From Acidimicrobiia bacterium (GTDB taxonomy: Bacteria > Actinomycetota > Acidimicrobiia > Acidimicrobiales > Ilumatobacteraceae): a stretch of DNA of 7,936 nt. The stretch lies in the NCBI GenBank assembly GCA_013811855.1, contig JACCUL010000392.1:1-7936 (forward strand), given 5' to 3'. Shown in pieces: positions 1 to 6,785 of the stretch. The notes below the pieces were generated by a model. It was not told the DNA's origin, did no database searches, and saw nothing but the letters and a program-made list of their open reading frames with translations. The translations under genes were made by a program, and so were the position numbers. Numbering within the stretch: the stretch's first letter is position 1; each line of letters starts with the position of its first letter.

Positions 1-600
1 CGACTGCGCAATGCCGTGCGTCGGGCCGGTCGGGCGACGCTGGCGCTGTCCGGTGGCTCGACGGCGCCACCGATGCTGGAGGTGCTGGCCGCCCAGGAGC
101 TGCCCTGGTCCGTCGTCGAGGTGTGGCAGGTCGACGAGCGCGTCGCCCCCAACGGCGACCCGGACCGCAACGCCGGCCAGCTCGCCGCGTTGCCGGGGCG
201 CCATCACCTCATGCCGGTCACCGCCGCCGACCTCGGTCGGGCGAGCCGGCGCTACGCATCCGGTCTCCCCGAGCGCTTCGACGTCGTGCACCTCGGGATG
301 GGGCCTGACGGGCACACCGCGTCGTGGCCGCCCGGCGACGGCATCGTGGACTCCGAGCTGGCCGTCGACCTGAGCGGTGAGTACCAGGGTCGGGTCCGGA
401 TGACGTTCACGCCCGGCGTCGTCAACGCGGCGCGCCGTCGCGTCGTCGTGGTCACCGGCGAGGAGAAGTCACCGGCGGTCGCGTTGTGGCTCGAGGGTGA
501 CTCCGATCCGGCTGAGCTGCCCATCGCCCTCGTCCGCCGGACCGACACCGTCGTCATCCTCGACGAGGGCGCGGCCGCTGGTCTGGATCGGTTCCTGTGA
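1..600 (+). CDS. pgl: 6-phosphogluconolactonase, 3' part (start lies before the window)
   Basis: Hydrolyses 6-phosphoglucono-1,5-lactone to 6-phosphogluconate, the second step of the oxidative pentose phosphate pathway, in the cytoplasm. The frame is open from base 1, so 199 codons are visible and the true start is upstream; the family usually has about 230-260 residues. An in-frame GTG at 16 would cut off part of the first strand and is not a likely start. Visible family motifs, counted from base 1: the phosphate-binding SGGST loop (residues 17-21), VDERVAP (44-50) matching the usual DER-V-P segment, HLGMGPDGHTAS (97-108) with the probable catalytic His105, and RMTFTPGVVNAAR (133-145). The stop TGA at 598-600 overlaps the GTG start of the next gene, so the two are probably translationally coupled. 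In actinobacteria pgl commonly follows zwf and opcA; whether it does here cannot be seen. Identification is firm. Confidence 0.93.
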   Translation, partial: RLRNAVRRAGRATLALSGGSTAPPMLEVLAAQELPWSVVEVWQVDERVAPNGDPDRNAGQLAALPGRHHLMPVTAADLGRASRRYASGLPERFDVVHLGMGPDGHTASWPPGDGIVDSELAVDLSGEYQGRVRMTFTPGVVNAARRRVVVVTGEEKSPAVALWLEGDSDPAELPIALVRRTDTVVILDEGAAAGLDRFL

Positions 601-1415
601 GGCTCGACGTCGGATGTCGGATGACGTTCACGTCGCCATGGCCGACGCCGGCGATCCTGATGCTGCGGCCGCGCAGCGGCGAAGGGCAGTGGGTCGTGGC
701 CGAGCGGTACCAGCTCCTCCCAGAGCTTTCTCTCGCCGAGTTCACCGACGCGTACGGCAACCTGTGCCAGCGGATCCTCGTCCCGGCGGGGACGACGTCG
801 ATCAGCGTGGAGGCCACGGTGGAGACGTCCGATGGCATCGACGTCGACATGACCGCGCCGCGTGTGCCCATCGAGCGGATGCCGGACTGGGTGCTGCAGT
901 TCCTCCTGCCCAGCCGGTACTGCCCGTCGGACCAGCTGTTCGTCCAGGCGATGGAGATCGTGGCCGGCGCGCTCCCCGGCTACCCGCAGGCCGAGGCCGT
1001 CAGGGCGTGGATCGCCGCCAACATCACGTACCAGTACGGGATCAGCTCGATGTCCACGTCGGCGGTCGACACGATCACCGGTCGGGCAGGGGTGTGCCGG
1101 GATTTCACCCACCTCGGGATCGCGCTGTGCCGGGCCGTCGACATCCCGGCCCGCATGGTCGTCGGCTACCTCCACGAACTGCAGCCGATGGACCAGCACG
1201 CCTGGTTCGAGGCGTTCGTCGGTGGCCGGTGGTTCACGTTCGATGCCACCCAGCGCGAACCCATGGGCAACCGCGTCGCCGTGGCCTACGGACGCGACGC
1301 CGCCGACGTGGCGCTGGTGACCCAGTTCGGTCCGATGGAGCTGCAGGAGATGGAGGTCCACGTGCGGCCGGCCGCGCCGCCGGCGGAGATCGACTGGTCC
1401 CCGCCGTCGACGTAA
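597..1415 (+). CDS. Transglutaminase-like (papain-fold) family protein, cytoplasmic
   Basis: A 272-residue protein of the bacterial transglutaminase-like superfamily (COG1305 type). An N-terminal beta-sandwich-like region (about 1-110) is followed by the core domain (about 130-220). The full Cys-His-Asp triad is visible: Cys167 in AGVCRDFTHL, His201 in DQHAWFEAFV and Asp216 in WFTFDAT, so the protein should be catalytically competent. Members act as peptidases, amidases or cross-linking enzymes; the substrate cannot be read from sequence. There is no signal peptide or membrane segment, so it should act in the cytoplasm. The GTG start at 597 is chosen because the resulting MRLDVGC opening resembles the usual start of this family and because GTG overlaps the pgl stop (GTGA); an ATG at 621 is the alternative. 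The upstream Shine-Dalgarno match is weak, which fits translational coupling. Placement between pgl and pgi is unusual. Family assignment is strong; specific function is unknown. Confidence 0.88.
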   Translation: MRLDVGCRMTFTSPWPTPAILMLRPRSGEGQWVVAERYQLLPELSLAEFTDAYGNLCQRILVPAGTTSISVEATVETSDGIDVDMTAPRVPIERMPDWVLQFLLPSRYCPSDQLFVQAMEIVAGALPGYPQAEAVRAWIAANITYQYGISSMSTSAVDTITGRAGVCRDFTHLGIALCRAVDIPARMVVGYLHELQPMDQHAWFEAFVGGRWFTFDATQREPMGNRVAVAYGRDAADVALVTQFGPMELQEMEVHVRPAAPPAEIDWSPPST

Positions 1416-1518
1416 CGCTGGCGCTCCGTCGCCGTCATTGCGTTCCCCGGCCACGCAGGCCGTTACTGGCCGCTCCTCCGCTGGCGCTCCGTCGCTCGCA
1501 TCGGCGAGAGTGCAGCCC
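1416..1518. repeat. Intergenic gap with a 17-bp direct repeat
   Basis: This 103-bp gap separates the transglutaminase-like gene from pgi. CGCTGGCGCTCCGTCGC occurs exactly at 1416-1432 and again at 1479-1495, 63 bp apart start to start. Between the copies lies a short GGCC-6 nt-GGCC inverted repeat (1458-1471). Just after the second copy is a perfect 5-bp hairpin, CTCGC-ATCG-GCGAG (1495-1508), whose right arm reaches the presumed ribosome-binding site of pgi. No T-tract follows any of these, so a classical terminator is not supported. The pgi frame stays open back to 1438, but no family-like sequence is encoded there. The gap may carry a dispersed genomic repeat or a pgi regulatory region; neither can be proved here. 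Confidence 0.6.
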
Positions 1519-3105
1519 ATGATCGACCCGATCTACGTGACGGAGACCGCGCAGTGGGGGGCGCTGCTCGACACGCCGCGACCGCCGCACCTGCGCCAGC
1601 TGTTCGCCGCCGATCCCGGTCGGGCCGACCGCTACGTCGTCGAGGTCGGTGATCTGCGCATCGACTACGCCAAGCAACGCGTCGACGACGCCGTCGTGGA
1701 GGCGCTCCTCGCCGTGGCCGACGCCGCCGGGGTTGCGACCCGACGGGACGCCATGTTCGCCGGCGAGCCGATCAACGTCACCGAGGGCCGGGCCGTGCTG
1801 CACGTCGCACTGCGCCGGCCGGCCGACCAGCCGTTGACCGTCGACGGCACCGACGTGGTCGCCGAGGTGCACGAGGTGCTCGACCGCATGTCCCGCTTCA
1901 GCGAACAGGTTCGCGCGGGCGACCGGCTCGGCGCCACGGGCAAGCGGCTGCGGCACATCGTCAACATCGGCATCGGCGGATCCGACCTCGGCCCGGCGAT
2001 GGCGGCCCGGGCGCTGCAGGCGTACCACCACGCCGAGCTCGATGCCCGCTTCGTGTCCAACGTCGACGGCGCGGCGATCACCGCCGCGCTCGACGGCCTC
2101 GATGCGGCCGAGACGCTGTTCGTGGTGTCGTCGAAGACGTTCACCACGATCGAGACGCTCACGAACGCCGGGACGGCCCGGGCCTGGGTCGTCGACGCCC
2201 TCGGCGAGGACGCTGTCGGCCGCCACTTCGTGGCCGTCAGCACGAACGCGCAGGAGGTCGCCGCGTTCGGAATCGATATCGCCCACATGTTCGGGTTCTG
2301 GGACTGGGTCGGCGGCCGGTACTCGCTCGACTCGGCGATCGGGCTCTCACTGATGCTCCTCATCGGTCCCGATCGGTTCGCCGAGCTGCTCGCCGGCTTC
2401 CACGTCGTCGACGAGCACTTCCGCACCGCGCCGCTGGGCGCCAACGCGCCCGTCCTGCTCGGCCTCATCGGCATCTGGAACGCCAACGTGCTGGGCTTCG
2501 ACACCAAGGCGGTGCTGCCGTACGCCGAGGAGCTGAGCCGATTCCCGGCCTACCTCCAGCAGCTGGACATGGAGTCCAACGGCAAGTCGGTCCGCCTCGA
2601 CGGGTCGGCGGTGACGACGGACACCGGCCCGATCGTGTGGGGCGAGCCCGGCACGAACGGTCAGCACGCCTTCTACCAGTTGCTGCACCAGGGCACGCGC
2701 ATCGTGCCCGCCGACTTCATCGGCTTCGCCAACCCCCACCACGGCCACCGCGAGCATCACGATCTGCTGATGGCCAACCTCATCGCCCAGGCGGAGGCGC
2801 TGGCGTTCGGCCGGGACCGGCCCGACGAACCGTGGCGCTCGTTCCCCGGCGACCGGCCGTCGACGACGATCGTCGCCGACCAGCTGACCCCGTCAGTGCT
2901 CGGCCAGCTCGTCGCGCTGTACGAGCACGTCGTCTTCGTCCAGGGGTGCGTGTGGGGCATCGACAGCTTCGACCAGTGGGGCGTCGAGCTCGGCAAGGAG
3001 CTGGCCAACCGCATCACGCCCGAGCTGACCGGTGACGCCGCAGGGGAACACGACTCGTCGACCGCCGGGCTCATGACCTGGTACCGGGCGCACCGGCGGG
3101 GCTAG
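1519..3105 (+). CDS. pgi: Glucose-6-phosphate isomerase
   Basis: Interconverts glucose-6-phosphate and fructose-6-phosphate in the cytoplasm, joining glycolysis/gluconeogenesis to the pentose phosphate pathway and glycogen synthesis. The 528-residue length is normal for the long bacterial/eukaryotic-type enzyme (E. coli about 549). Both family signatures are intact: DWVGGRYSLDSAIG (262-275) and the C-terminal GIDSFDQWGVELGK (480-493). Phosphate-binding elements are GIGGSDLGP (151-159) and SSKTFTT (204-210). The expected catalytic residues are Glu352 (in MESNGK), His383 (in NGQHAFYQ) and Lys493. The ATG at 1519 is chosen because MIDPIYVTETAQW begins like other PGI proteins and GAGAG at 1506-1510 can serve as a modest ribosome-binding site. 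The frame extends upstream to 1438, but that extra sequence is repeat-derived and not family-like. It lies on the same strand as pgl, 103 bp after the transglutaminase-like gene. Complete, with no sign of damage. Confidence 0.97.
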   Translation: MIDPIYVTETAQWGALLDTPRPPHLRQLFAADPGRADRYVVEVGDLRIDYAKQRVDDAVVEALLAVADAAGVATRRDAMFAGEPINVTEGRAVLHVALRRPADQPLTVDGTDVVAEVHEVLDRMSRFSEQVRAGDRLGATGKRLRHIVNIGIGGSDLGPAMAARALQAYHHAELDARFVSNVDGAAITAALDGLDAAETLFVVSSKTFTTIETLTNAGTARAWVVDALGEDAVGRHFVAVSTNAQEVAAFGIDIAHMFGFWDWVGGRYSLDSAIGLSLMLLIGPDRFAELLAGFHVVDEHFRTAPLGANAPVLLGLIGIWNANVLGFDTKAVLPYAEELSRFPAYLQQLDMESNGKSVRLDGSAVTTDTGPIVWGEPGTNGQHAFYQLLHQGTRIVPADFIGFANPHHGHREHHDLLMANLIAQAEALAFGRDRPDEPWRSFPGDRPSTTIVADQLTPSVLGQLVALYEHVVFVQGCVWGIDSFDQWGVELGKELANRITPELTGDAAGEHDSSTAGLMTWYRAHRRG

Positions 3106-3154
3106 GGTCGTCGCAGCACGCGCGGTCAGACCACTCGACAGCGCCGCATCAACC

Positions 3155-3161
3155 GAGGAGG
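3155..3161 (+). promoter_or_regulatory. Strong ribosome-binding site for the secreted peptidase-like gene
   Basis: GAGGAGG, a near-perfect anti-16S match, lies 9 nt before the GTG at 3171 and fixes that codon as the start. The 65-bp gap after pgi (3106-3170) shows no convincing promoter or terminator, so co-transcription with pgi and an independent promoter are both possible. Confidence 0.8.
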
Positions 3162-3170
3162 GCCACCTCC

Positions 3171-4844
3171 GTGCCCCGACGACCCATCCACCGGCCGGCC
3201 ATCGTCGGCGTCCTGGCGGCGGTCGCCGTGCTCGGCACGGTCACCGCGTCCCCGGTCCAAGCCGACCAGCTCAGCGACGACGACGTGGTGGCGGCCGGTG
3301 AGGGCTCCGACATCGCCGTCCCGGCCACCGACGCCGAGGCCCAGCTGGCCGTGGCGGGCGTGGCGCCGGCGGTCGGCTCCTCCGCCGCGTTCGGGCCGAT
3401 CGAGGACTACGACTACGACCCGCTGCTGACCAAGGGTCGGGCTGGGCGGGTGTGCAACGGCGGCCTGCGCACCGGCACGGCGTGGGCGTTCAGCGAGGTC
3501 GTCGCCCGCTTCGGGGGGTCGGCCGGGACGCTCTACAGCTGCCGTGAGCGCTACGCCGTCTTCGAGGACCCCGACTGCGACGGCACGACCGTCGATCCCG
3601 TGACCAACCCCCGGTTCTTCTCCGACTGCTGGAGCAACCACGCCCAGGGCCGGGCCTTCGACGTGATGGTCGGCACGTCGGGCGGCACCTACAACACGTG
3701 GCGCGGCGACGCCATCGTGGACTGGCTCCTCGCTCCCGATGCCGCCGGCAACCCGAACGCGATGGCCCGCCGGCTCGGTGTCCAGCAGTTCCTCTGGTAC
3801 GACCGGTGCTGGAACTCCGAGGGCGATCGGGGGATCTCGTCGGCCGACGAGATGCGTGAGTGCGGGTACGGGCACTTCGACCACATCCACGTCGACTTGT
3901 CCCTCGCCGGCTCCGAAGGCCGCACGACGTACTGGGGTTTCGACCGGCCGAGTCCGGCGCCCAAGCTGAACAACCTCTTGGCGTGGGACAAGTACGGCGC
4001 CGATGGCTGGTCCGTGCAGCGCTGGACGAACCTCGACCGGACGCCGGTCAGCACGGGCCAGTTCGGCACCGAGTGGGACCAGATCGTCGCCGGCGACTTC
4101 GACGCCGATGGCCGGCTGGACGACACGTTCCTGTGGGACCAGGCCACCGGAGCGTGGAAGATCAGCTCCTGGAACAGCGGCCGGCCGACGACGAGATCCT
4201 CAGGAACGTGGTCGAGGAGGTTCGACCTGTTCGTCGCCGGCGACTTCGACCGCGACCTGAAGGTCGACGACCTGCTGGCCTGGGATCGCACGACGGGAGC
4301 GTGGACCGTCACGAGGTTCGACGCGTTCCAGCCCGGGGCCCGACGTCGCGGCACCTGGTCGACGGCGTTCGACCGGGCGATCAACGGCGACTGGAACTCC
4401 AACGGCCGGCGGGAGGACCTCCTGCTGTGGGATCTCAGCACGGGCAGGTACACCGTGCAGCACTTCACGGGCCTCGTCCCGCGCGCCGTCGGTTCCGGTC
4501 GGTTCAACGACATCCACGACGCCGCCGTTCCGGGTGATTTCGACGCCCAAGGCAAGTTCGACGAGCTGTTCCTGTGGGACGAGGCCAGCGGGGCATACGC
4601 CCTGTACACCTGGCGCCCCGGCTTCGTCCCGGTCCGCGAGGACCGCGGCGCCATCTGGAGCGGGTGGGAACGGGTCGTCGCCGGTGACTTCGACACCGAC
4701 GGTCGGATCGACGACATGTTCCTGTGGGATCAGCACACCGGGCGGTTCACGATCCGTTCGTGGCACCGGTTCGACGCCGCCGACGCCGGCGATGGTCTGC
4801 TCCCCACCAGGCTGGACACGTTCGTCTCAGGAACCTGGAGCTGA
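3171..4844 (+). CDS. Secreted zinc-peptidase-like (M15 / ARB-07466-like) protein with six C-terminal propeller-type repeats
   Basis: A 557-residue exported protein. The N-terminus has Arg residues (3, 4, 8), a hydrophobic stretch (about 10-26) and a VQA cleavage site, giving a mature start near Asp32. An acidic linker (32-75) follows. Residues about 90-258 form a domain resembling M15 D-Ala-D-Ala peptidases and the ARB-07466-like cell-wall group. Its probable zinc ligands are His157 and Asp164 (H-x6-D in SNHAQGRAFD) and the HIH pair 238-240 in YGHFDHIHVDL; GDAIVDWLL (179-187) and the FLWYDRCW segment (207-214) also fit. Six cysteines (95, 124, 136, 153, 213, 231) suggest disulfides and an extracellular location. 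Residues 266-557 are six ~49-residue repeats carrying a LWD strand and GDFDxDGRxDD turns. A role in cell-wall cleavage or surface binding is inferred; activity and substrate are unproven. The GTG start is supported by GAGGAGG 9 nt upstream. The 3' end overlaps the convergent glgB gene by 18 bp. Confidence 0.87.
   Translation: MPRRPIHRPAIVGVLAAVAVLGTVTASPVQADQLSDDDVVAAGEGSDIAVPATDAEAQLAVAGVAPAVGSSAAFGPIEDYDYDPLLTKGRAGRVCNGGLRTGTAWAFSEVVARFGGSAGTLYSCRERYAVFEDPDCDGTTVDPVTNPRFFSDCWSNHAQGRAFDVMVGTSGGTYNTWRGDAIVDWLLAPDAAGNPNAMARRLGVQQFLWYDRCWNSEGDRGISSADEMRECGYGHFDHIHVDLSLAGSEGRTTYWGFDRPSPAPKLNNLLAWDKYGADGWSVQRWTNLDRTPVSTGQFGTEWDQIVAGDFDADGRLDDTFLWDQATGAWKISSWNSGRPTTRSSGTWSRRFDLFVAGDFDRDLKVDDLLAWDRTTGAWTVTRFDAFQPGARRRGTWSTAFDRAINGDWNSNGRREDLLLWDLSTGRYTVQHFTGLVPRAVGSGRFNDIHDAAVPGDFDAQGKFDELFLWDEASGAYALYTWRPGFVPVREDRGAIWSGWERVVAGDFDTDGRIDDMFLWDQHTGRFTIRSWHRFDAADAGDGLLPTRLDTFVSGTWS
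3966..4841 (+). repeat. Six tandem ~147-bp coding repeats (FG-GAP/VCBS-like, probable beta-propeller)
   Basis: Within the secreted protein, a WD step recurs at Trp272, 322, 371, 420, 469 and 519 (spacing 50, 49, 49, 49, 50). A GD[F/W] turn recurs at Gly308, 357, 406, 455 and 505 (49, 49, 49, 50), with a degenerate sixth GTW at Gly554. Repeats 1 and 5 carry the full acidic loop (DADGRLDD, DTDGRIDD), typical of calcium-binding FG-GAP-type turns. Repeats 2-4 are diverged (DRDLKVDD, NSNGRRED, DAQGKFDE). The DNA copies remain partly alike, for example GTCGCCGGCGACTTCGAC near 4086 and 4233. Confidence 0.85.
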
Positions 4845-6785
4845 CGGCGCGGCCGCGGCCTTCGGGCGGGCGGCGCGTGATCGGACCGGCGCCTTCGCCG
4901 GTGTCCTGACGGGAGCCAGGAACACCACCGCCAGCGGCGGCATGGTCACGGCGATCGAGTGGTCGGCACCGTGCCAGGGTTCGGCCTCGGCCTCGATGGC
5001 GCCGAGGTTGCCGAGCCCGCTGCCGCCGTACACCTCGGCGTCGGAGTTCAGCAGCTCCTCCCAGCGGCCACCCTCGGGAACACCGACGCGGTAGCCGTGA
5101 TGCACCGCCGGCGTGGCGTTGAGGACGATCAGGACGGGCCGCCCGTCGGCCGGATCGAGGCGCAGCAGCGCGAACACGCTGTGGGTGACGTCGTCGCCGA
5201 CGATCCAGCGGAAGCCGGCGGGATCGCAGTCACCCCGGTGCAGTGTCGGCTCCTCGGCGTACAGGCGGTTGAGGTCGGCGACCAGCCGGCGCACCCCGTC
5301 ATGGCCTGGCGTGTCGTGCCGCGACCAGTCGAGCGTCCCCTCGTGGTCCCACTCGCGCGGGCTCGCCAGCTCGCCGCCCATGAACAGCAGCTTCTTGCCC
5401 GGTTGGGCCCACATCGTGCCGAACAGCAGTCGGACGTTGGCGAATCGTTGCCACGCATCGCCGGGCATCTTGCCGAGGAGCGAACCCTTGCCGTGGACGA
5501 CCTCGTCGTGCGACAGCGGCAGCACGTAGCGCTCGCTGAACGCGTACACGCTGCGGAACGTCACCTCGTCGTGGTGCCAACGCCGGTGGACCGAGTCCCG
5601 CCGCAGGTACTGCAAGGTGTCGTGCATCCAACCCATGTCCCACTTGTAGGTGAAACCGAGCCCGCCGTCGGCGACGGCGCCCGTCACCTTGGGCCATGCC
5701 GTCGACTCCTCGGCGAACGTCACCGCGCCCGGCACCTCCGCCCGGACCGCCTCGTTCATCGCCCGGAGGAACTCGATCGCCTCGAGGTTCTCGCGCCCAC
5801 CGTGGCGGTTGGGGATCCACTGCCCGTCGGCGCGCGAGTAGTCGAGGTAGAGCATCGACGCCACGGCGTCGACGCGCAGCGCGTCGCCGTGGAACCGTTG
5901 CAGCCAGCAGACCGCGCTCGACACGAGGAAGGACACGATCTCCGGCCGGCCGAAGTTGAAGATCGCCGAGGTCCAGTCCGGGTGGTAGCCCTGGCGCGGG
6001 TCGGCGTGCTCGTAGAGGTACGTGCCGTCGAACCGCGCCAGGCCGTGAGCGTCCATCGGGAAGTGCGACGGCACCCAGTCGAAGACGACGCCGACGCCCC
6101 GCTGGTGCAGCCGGTCGACCATCGCCATGAGGTCCTGCGGACCGCCGTACCGGGCCGTCGGGGCGAAGAAGCCCGTCGTCTGGTAGCCCCACGAGCCGTA
6201 GTACGGGTGCTCCATCAGCGGGAGCAGCTCGACGTGCGTGAAGCCGTGGGCCAGCACGTGGTCGGCCAACGGATCGGCGAGCTCGTCGTAGCGCGGGAAC
6301 CGCCGACCGGGTGTGACGTGGCGGCCCCATGATCCGATGTGGACCTCGTACAGCGAGATGGGGGCGATCGGGTCGGCGGCCGCGCCGCGGCGCGCCATCC
6401 AGTCGGCGTCGTCCCACGTGTGGTCGAGGGCGGCGATCACCGACGCCGTCGACGGCGGTTCGTTCGTGGCCGCGCCGACGGGATCGGACTTCTCGACCCG
6501 CTCGCCGTAGTGGGACGTGATCACGTACCGGTACGACTGGCCCGCACGGGCGCCGCGCACGTGTCCGGACCAGATTCCTGACCGCTCGACCATCGCCAGG
6601 CGGGTGCCGATCCAGCTGTCGAAGTCGCCGAGCACCTCGACGCCCGAGGCGTTCGGCGCCCACACGGCGAACCACGTGCCGGTGTCGTCGGGGTGGGCGC
6701 CGAGGCAGTCGTGCAGGTGACGGTGGGTGCCCTCGTTGAACAGGTGGAGATCGATCTCGCCCAACGGGTTGTCGCTCGTCGTCAT
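4827..6785 (-). CDS. glgB: 1,4-alpha-glucan branching enzyme
   Basis: Cuts an alpha-1,4-glucan chain and transfers it to form an alpha-1,6 branch, making glycogen in the cytoplasm (GH13). The 652 residues match the short form with a single N-terminal CBM48 module: about 30-125, with GTWFAVWAPNASGVEVLGDF at 36-55. The catalytic barrel follows (about 140-520). The expected residues are the nucleophile Asp306 (DALRVDAVASM), acid/base Glu359 (TFAEEST) and Asp427 (LSHDEVVHGKGS); the branching-enzyme segment YGSWGYQTTGFFAPTARYG (196-214) is intact. The C-terminal beta domain ends near 625, followed by a 27-residue Ala/Pro/Lys/Arg-rich tail. The ATG at 6785 is chosen because it overlaps the malQ stop as ATGA and AGGAGG lies 11 nt upstream. 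The frame runs open further upstream, but there it is only malQ read in another frame. Co-transcribed with malQ. The 3' end overlaps the convergent secreted-protein gene by 18 bp. Confidence 0.97.
   Translation of the reverse strand: MTTSDNPLGEIDLHLFNEGTHRHLHDCLGAHPDDTGTWFAVWAPNASGVEVLGDFDSWIGTRLAMVERSGIWSGHVRGARAGQSYRYVITSHYGERVEKSDPVGAATNEPPSTASVIAALDHTWDDADWMARRGAAADPIAPISLYEVHIGSWGRHVTPGRRFPRYDELADPLADHVLAHGFTHVELLPLMEHPYYGSWGYQTTGFFAPTARYGGPQDLMAMVDRLHQRGVGVVFDWVPSHFPMDAHGLARFDGTYLYEHADPRQGYHPDWTSAIFNFGRPEIVSFLVSSAVCWLQRFHGDALRVDAVASMLYLDYSRADGQWIPNRHGGRENLEAIEFLRAMNEAVRAEVPGAVTFAEESTAWPKVTGAVADGGLGFTYKWDMGWMHDTLQYLRRDSVHRRWHHDEVTFRSVYAFSERYVLPLSHDEVVHGKGSLLGKMPGDAWQRFANVRLLFGTMWAQPGKKLLFMGGELASPREWDHEGTLDWSRHDTPGHDGVRRLVADLNRLYAEEPTLHRGDCDPAGFRWIVGDDVTHSVFALLRLDPADGRPVLIVLNATPAVHHGYRVGVPEGGRWEELLNSDAEVYGGSGLGNLGAIEAEAEPWHGADHSIAVTMPPLAVVFLAPVRTPAKAPVRSRAARPKAAAAPSAPGS

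Noticed and set aside
1438..1518. Upstream start for pgi
   Set aside because: The extra 27 residues come from the intergenic repeat and do not resemble PGI N-termini; a GTG at 1510 is also less well placed than the ATG at 1519.
252..1520. Long minus-strand open frame (422 codons) opposite pgl and the transglutaminase-like gene
   Set aside because: Its translation is Arg/Asp/His-rich with no recognisable motif, and it lies antisense to two genes with clear family motifs; a typical shadow frame in high-GC DNA.
3103..3108. TAGGGT as a possible -10 box for the secreted-protein gene
   Set aside because: It overlaps the pgi stop codon and has no -35-like hexamer at a suitable distance; chance match.
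4848..4874. GC-rich palindromes and a TTCG-loop hairpin after the secreted-protein gene, as a terminator
   Set aside because: The stem is interrupted by mismatches, no T-tract follows on either strand, and the bases encode the Ala-rich GlgB tail, which explains the palindromic composition.
4959..6332. 457-codon plus-strand open frame opposite glgB
   Set aside because: The glgB strand carries every catalytic motif of the family; the opposite frame is low-complexity Val/Arg/His sequence without a plausible start context.
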